Source of the DNA: Bacteroidales bacterium
GTDB lineage: Bacteria > Bacteroidota > Bacteroidia > Bacteroidales > P3
Direction of reading: 5' to 3'
DNA length: 47,004 bases
Assembly: GCA_031262295.1 (NCBI GenBank)
Contig: JAISIA010000074.1
Coordinates: 1-47,004 of the forward strand
Every line of letters starts with the position of its first letter. Positions within the stretch are counted from its first letter, which is position 1. The translations under genes were made by a program, and so were the position numbers. Shown here piece by piece: positions 43,360 to 47,004 of the stretch. The notes beneath the pieces were generated by a model, which was given only the letters and a program-made list of their open reading frames with translations, was not told the origin of the DNA and ran no database searches.

Positions 43360-45339
43360 ATGAAATTTGAATTACTTTCTTCATTTTCTCCAACAGGAGA
43401 TCAGCCACAGGCAATAGAACAATTAGTTAATGGAATAAATGAAAACACTCCTTCACAAGTCCTACAAGGAGTAACAGGTAGCGGAAAAACATTTACTATT
43501 GCCAATGTTATAAAACAAATTAATCGTCCTACCTTAGTCCTTTCTCACAATAAGACATTAGCAGCTCAACTATATTCCGAATTTAAAGCATTTTTCCCTA
43601 ATAATGCAGTAGAATACTTCGTCTCATACTATGATTACTATCAGCCAGAGGCGTATATTGCACAAACAAATACATATATAGAAAAGGATTTGCAAATTAA
43701 CGATGAATTAGAAAAGCTAAGACTATCCACAACCTCTGCCCTTCTTTCTTCAAGAGAAGATGTAATTGTTGTTAGTAGCGTTTCTTGTTTATATGGTATT
43801 GGTAATCCAGAAGATTTTAATGACGGAACAATAACAATAAAGGTAGGAGATATTATAGATAGGAACTTATTCCTACTAAAACTAACAGATAGTCTATATT
43901 CAAGAAATGAAATAGAGTTTTCTCGTGGAAAGTTTAGAGTAAAAGGAGATGTTATTGACGTATATATGGCTTATGGAGACTACGCTTATAGGATATACTT
44001 TTTTGATAATGAAGTTGAGTCTTTGGAAATAATTGATCCAATATCAGGAAGAAGAATAGAGAAAAAAGAAAGCATAATAATATATCCCGCAGGTAACTTT
44101 ATAACCAATAAGAAAAACTTCTCCACTGCCCTAACAGAGATTCAGCAGGATATGTTTAAAAGAAGGGACTTCTTCTTAGAGGTAAATCGTCCCTTAGAGG
44201 CAAAACGTATAGAGGAAAGAGTAAATTATGATTTAGAGATGTTAAAAGAACTAAATTATTGTTCTGGTATAGAAAATTATTCTCGCTACTTTGATAGAAG
44301 AAATCCCGGCTCTCGCCCCTTTTGTCTTTTAGACTATTTTCCCAAAGATTTTTTGATGGTTATTGATGAAAGTCACGTAACAGTACCTCAAATTCGTGCT
44401 ATGTACGGAGGAGATCGTTCAAGAAAAGAAAACCTTGTTGAGTATGGCTTTCGCCTACCAAGTGCTTTTGATAATAGACCTCTACGCTTTGAAGAATTTG
44501 AAACTATGCTAAATCAAACAATATACATCAGTGCAACACCCTCTGACTATGAAATTGAAAAAGCTGATGGCGTCATTGTAGAACAGATAATAAGACCAAC
44601 AGGACTTTTAGATCCAATTATAGAAATACATCCTCAGAAAACTCAGGTTGATGACCTATTAGAAGAGATTGCAATTGTTGTAGAAAAGAAAGAACGAGTC
44701 CTTGTCACAACTCTAACAAAGCGTATGGCAGAAGAACTAAGTCGGTATCTTACAAATTTAGGTGTTAGAAATAAATACATACATTCAGATATAGAAACCT
44801 TAGAAAGAGTTGAAATAATTCAAGACCTACGTCTGGGAGTTTTTGATGTACTAATTGGAGTTAATCTTCTTCGTGAAGGATTGGATATTCCAGAAGTTGC
44901 ATTAGTTGCAATATTAGATGCAGATAAGGAAGGCTTTCTTCGCTCCGATAAAGCAATAATTCAAACAATAGGAAGGGCATCAAGGAATGAACATTCCAAA
45001 GCTATACTCTATGCCGACAAAATAACGGGTTCTATGCAAAGAGCAATGGATGTAAATAGGAGAAATAGGGAAAAACAAATAAAATATAATGAAGATAATA
45101 ACATTACTCCTTCACAAATAAAGAAAAACATAGCAAATGATTTGACAAATAAATATGATGAGAAAACCATAAACATAATTCCAAAGATTGAAATAGAAAC
45201 TAAGACATTCCGCTCAGAGAAAGAAAGAATGAAAACAATTAATAATCTTAGAAAACTTATGGATAAGGCAGTAAAAGAACTTGATTTTTTAGTTGCAGCA
45301 CAATATAGAGACGAAATAGAAAGAATAAAAAATAAGTAA
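43360..45339 (+). CDS. uvrB: UvrABC system protein B
   Basis: A 659-residue nucleotide-excision-repair helicase. Walker A is GVTGSGKT at 37-44. The damage-probing beta-hairpin region is YYDYYQPEAYIAQTNTYIEK. Motif II has VIDESHVT, and the helicase C-terminal motifs include GVNLLREGLDIPEVALVAILDADKEGFLRS (read in parts) and QTIGRASRN. A C-terminal UVR motif (NLRKLMDKAVKELDFLVAAQYRDEI, read in parts) binds UvrC. The length is normal. mnmE follows after 5 nt, so the pair is co-transcribed. Confidence 0.97.
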   Translation: MKFELLSSFSPTGDQPQAIEQLVNGINENTPSQVLQGVTGSGKTFTIANVIKQINRPTLVLSHNKTLAAQLYSEFKAFFPNNAVEYFVSYYDYYQPEAYIAQTNTYIEKDLQINDELEKLRLSTTSALLSSREDVIVVSSVSCLYGIGNPEDFNDGTITIKVGDIIDRNLFLLKLTDSLYSRNEIEFSRGKFRVKGDVIDVYMAYGDYAYRIYFFDNEVESLEIIDPISGRRIEKKESIIIYPAGNFITNKKNFSTALTEIQQDMFKRRDFFLEVNRPLEAKRIEERVNYDLEMLKELNYCSGIENYSRYFDRRNPGSRPFCLLDYFPKDFLMVIDESHVTVPQIRAMYGGDRSRKENLVEYGFRLPSAFDNRPLRFEEFETMLNQTIYISATPSDYEIEKADGVIVEQIIRPTGLLDPIIEIHPQKTQVDDLLEEIAIVVEKKERVLVTTLTKRMAEELSRYLTNLGVRNKYIHSDIETLERVEIIQDLRLGVFDVLIGVNLLREGLDIPEVALVAILDADKEGFLRSDKAIIQTIGRASRNEHSKAILYADKITGSMQRAMDVNRRNREKQIKYNEDNNITPSQIKKNIANDLTNKYDEKTINIIPKIEIETKTFRSEKERMKTINNLRKLMDKAVKELDFLVAAQYRDEIERIKNK

Positions 45340-45344
45340 AATAT

Positions 45345-46745
45345 ATGATAGATATAAACGATATTGAACCATCCTCAACAATATGTGCCCTATCCACTCC
45401 TATGGGAAAGGGAGCTATTGCAATAATTAGGCTATCTGGTAGCAATGCTCTTAGGATAACAGATAAGATTTTTGTTTTCTCAAAGAAAGATTTTAATATC
45501 TTCTCTGCAAAAAGTCATACAATACATCTGGGAAATATTGTAGATGAGAATAAAGAAGTTATTGACCAATGTCTTATTTCCATATTTCTTTCACCCAAAA
45601 CCTACACAGGGGAAGATATGGTTGAGTTTTCTTTGCATTGTTCCAAATATATAATAAAACGCACCCTTGAATTACTTTTAAATAATGGGGCACGCCTTGC
45701 ACAAAAAGGAGAATTTACCAAACGTGCCTTTCTTTATGGTAAGATGAATCTTTCACAAGCAGAAGCCGTAGCCGATTTAATACAATCCGATAGTAGGGCT
45801 GCACACTCTTTGGCTATAAAACAATTGAAAGGAAACTATAATGACACTCTTCAATCTTTAAGAAAACAACTATTAAATATTGCATCCTTAATGGAATTAG
45901 AGCTGGATTTTTCGGAAGAAGATGTTGAATTTTTTAATAGAGATGAACTATTATCCCTATTAGATAATATAAGAAATACTATTCAAAGTTTAATTTCTTC
46001 CTATAAACAAGGAAATGCTTTTAAAGAAGGAGTACCTGTTTCTATTATAGGCAAACCTAATGTTGGAAAATCAACCCTATTGAATGTAATATTAAATGAC
46101 AAACGGGCAATAGTTTCAGATATTGAAGGAACAACAAGAGATACTTTGGAAGAGAGGATAAATCTCAAAGGGGTAGATATTCGTTTTATTGATACAGCAG
46201 GAATAAGAAATAGCACAAATATTATTGAACAAGAAGGGATAAAAAGAACCTTTAAGGCAGTGGAAGAATCCCTTATAGTTATTCTTTTGGTTGATATAAG
46301 TAGGTCTTTTCTTTCGGATGTAAAAAAGGATATTGAGGAGTTGAAAAATAAAGTCTCCTTTGAAAATAAAAACCTTATATTGGTTTTAAATAAGATTGAT
46401 GCTATTGATAGTATTGATGAGGGATGGCAAGAGTTAAATCCCATTTTTATTTCGGCACAAAAAAATGAAAATATAAATGAATTATTAGAAAGAATAATTG
46501 AAATAATTAGACCTAATGATATAAATGATAAGGTTTTTATTTCCTCCCTTCGTCATAGCTATGCACTAAAAGATACTCTTGCAAGCATTAATGATATAGA
46601 ACAAGGATTTAAAAATCTCCTTCCAACAGATATTATAACAATAGATGTAAGAAAGGCACTATATCATTTAGGAGAAATAACGGGAGAGATAACCAATGAA
46701 GATATTCTTTCAAATATATTCTCTCAATTCTGCATAGGTAAATAG
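45345..46745 (+). CDS. mnmE: tRNA modification GTPase MnmE
   Basis: A 466-residue GTPase that, with MnmG, installs (carboxymethyl)aminomethyl groups on U34 of certain tRNAs. The N-terminal folate-binding domain starts TICALSTPMGKGAIAIIRLSG (read in parts). The inserted G domain has GKPNVGKS at 236-243, DTAGIR and NKID. The protein ends FCIGK, the invariant C-terminal Cys motif. It is second in the uvrB-mnmE unit and followed by AT-rich hairpins. Confidence 0.97.
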   Translation: MIDINDIEPSSTICALSTPMGKGAIAIIRLSGSNALRITDKIFVFSKKDFNIFSAKSHTIHLGNIVDENKEVIDQCLISIFLSPKTYTGEDMVEFSLHCSKYIIKRTLELLLNNGARLAQKGEFTKRAFLYGKMNLSQAEAVADLIQSDSRAAHSLAIKQLKGNYNDTLQSLRKQLLNIASLMELELDFSEEDVEFFNRDELLSLLDNIRNTIQSLISSYKQGNAFKEGVPVSIIGKPNVGKSTLLNVILNDKRAIVSDIEGTTRDTLEERINLKGVDIRFIDTAGIRNSTNIIEQEGIKRTFKAVEESLIVILLVDISRSFLSDVKKDIEELKNKVSFENKNLILVLNKIDAIDSIDEGWQELNPIFISAQKNENINELLERIIEIIRPNDINDKVFISSLRHSYALKDTLASINDIEQGFKNLLPTDIITIDVRKALYHLGEITGEITNEDILSNIFSQFCIGK

Positions 46746-46752
46746 TAATTAA

Positions 46753-46815
46753 TTTTATTAAACTATTTTTTTAATAAAAAATAATCCTATTCTACAAATA
46801 AGATAGGAATATTTT
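46753..46815 (+). terminator. Hairpins after mnmE
   Basis: TTTTATTAAA (46753-46762) / TTTAATAAAA (46770-46779), then TCCTATTCT / AGATAGGA (46785-46808, one bulge) followed by ATATTTTT. The second is the better terminator candidate. Confidence 0.55.
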
Positions 46816-46859
46816 TAGAAAAAACAATAAGGAAAAAAATACACCATTTTTTAGCTTTT

Positions 46860-47004
46860 TCATTTTCCAAAATTTTTTAACATTTCCAACCCCATTTTTT
46901 GACAAATTTTAACATATTTTCATCAAAAAAACACAAAATTTGACGAATTTTTAACATTTCACTCAATTTTTCAATTTTAGAGCTTCAAAATTTGTTAAAA
47001 TTTT
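46860..47004 (-). repeat. 721-bp intergenic element, copy D (cut by window edge)
   Basis: Same orientation as copy B, showing only the tail: TTTAACAT sites at 46876-46883, 46908-46915 and 46950-46957 within TGACAAATTTTAACAT and AATTTTTAACATTTCACT, which match copy B around 8221-8285. Promoter and AT modules would lie beyond the window. Confidence 0.6.

Overview
The window is AT-rich and reads as a chromosomal segment of a member of the Bacteroidota, most likely Bacteroidales. The main evidence is the promoter type: many genes are preceded by the Bacteroidota -7 element TAnnTTTG, several with a TTTG -33 element 19-20 bp upstream. The gene content agrees: a type B ribosomal protein L31, an EF-G paralog of the GTPase-inactive type, a BspA-like leucine-rich repeat protein, a lipoprotein serpin, DUF3109 and DUF1015 proteins, and MlaE/MlaF. 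I find no phage, insertion sequence transposase, rRNA, tRNA or CRISPR array. All coordinates were read by hand.

Layout. 0-9 kb: a thioesterase, a MutS-family ATPase resembling KamC, L31, a Rel/SpoT (p)ppGpp enzyme, TadA, DUF3109 and a phosphofructokinase with PPi-type residues. 9-15 kb: a leftward operon clpC-mlaE-mlaF-pgpH. 16-22 kb: a leftward run EF-G2-trigger factor-era-BaiN-like flavoprotein. 22-31 kb: serpin, recX, two lipoproteins (one a cyclophilin), pheS, an M23 peptidase, an alpha/beta hydrolase, murB, an unknown protein and yebC. 31-39 kb: a SUMF1-type protein, a small membrane protein, metK behind a SAM-II riboswitch, a BspA-like protein, a ClpB lacking its N-domain behind a sigma-54-like promoter, and rsmG. 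39-47 kb: DUF1015, pyrG, a multi-pass membrane protein and uvrB-mnmE. The genes are mostly housekeeping: translation, GTPases, tRNA modification, DNA repair, cell wall and proteostasis.

The unusual part is between the genes. Every gene-free stretch over 300 bp is filled by one repeat system with three layers. (1) GC-rich units of about 35 bp. Each carries a constant hairpin (TTCC-GTTA-GGAA type) and a second hairpin whose stem differs between copies while its triloop stays TTG (CAA on the other strand). At five gene ends the variable hairpin begins within 4 nt of the stop codon, and at two more it supplies the last codons of the gene. (2) AT-rich modules (AAAACGAAGAAATAATTT, AAAACGCTGTTTTATTT, AAAACAAGGATTT) that fill the space between outward-facing units. 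(3) A 721-bp non-coding element present in two complete and two edge-truncated copies. The three copies that reach that part each carry a TTTG-N20-TA(T/C)CTTTG promoter, and copies carry clusters of ATGTTAAA sites. Two copies form an inverted pair around the clpC operon. I do not recognise this system as a described family; it is the best candidate here for something new.
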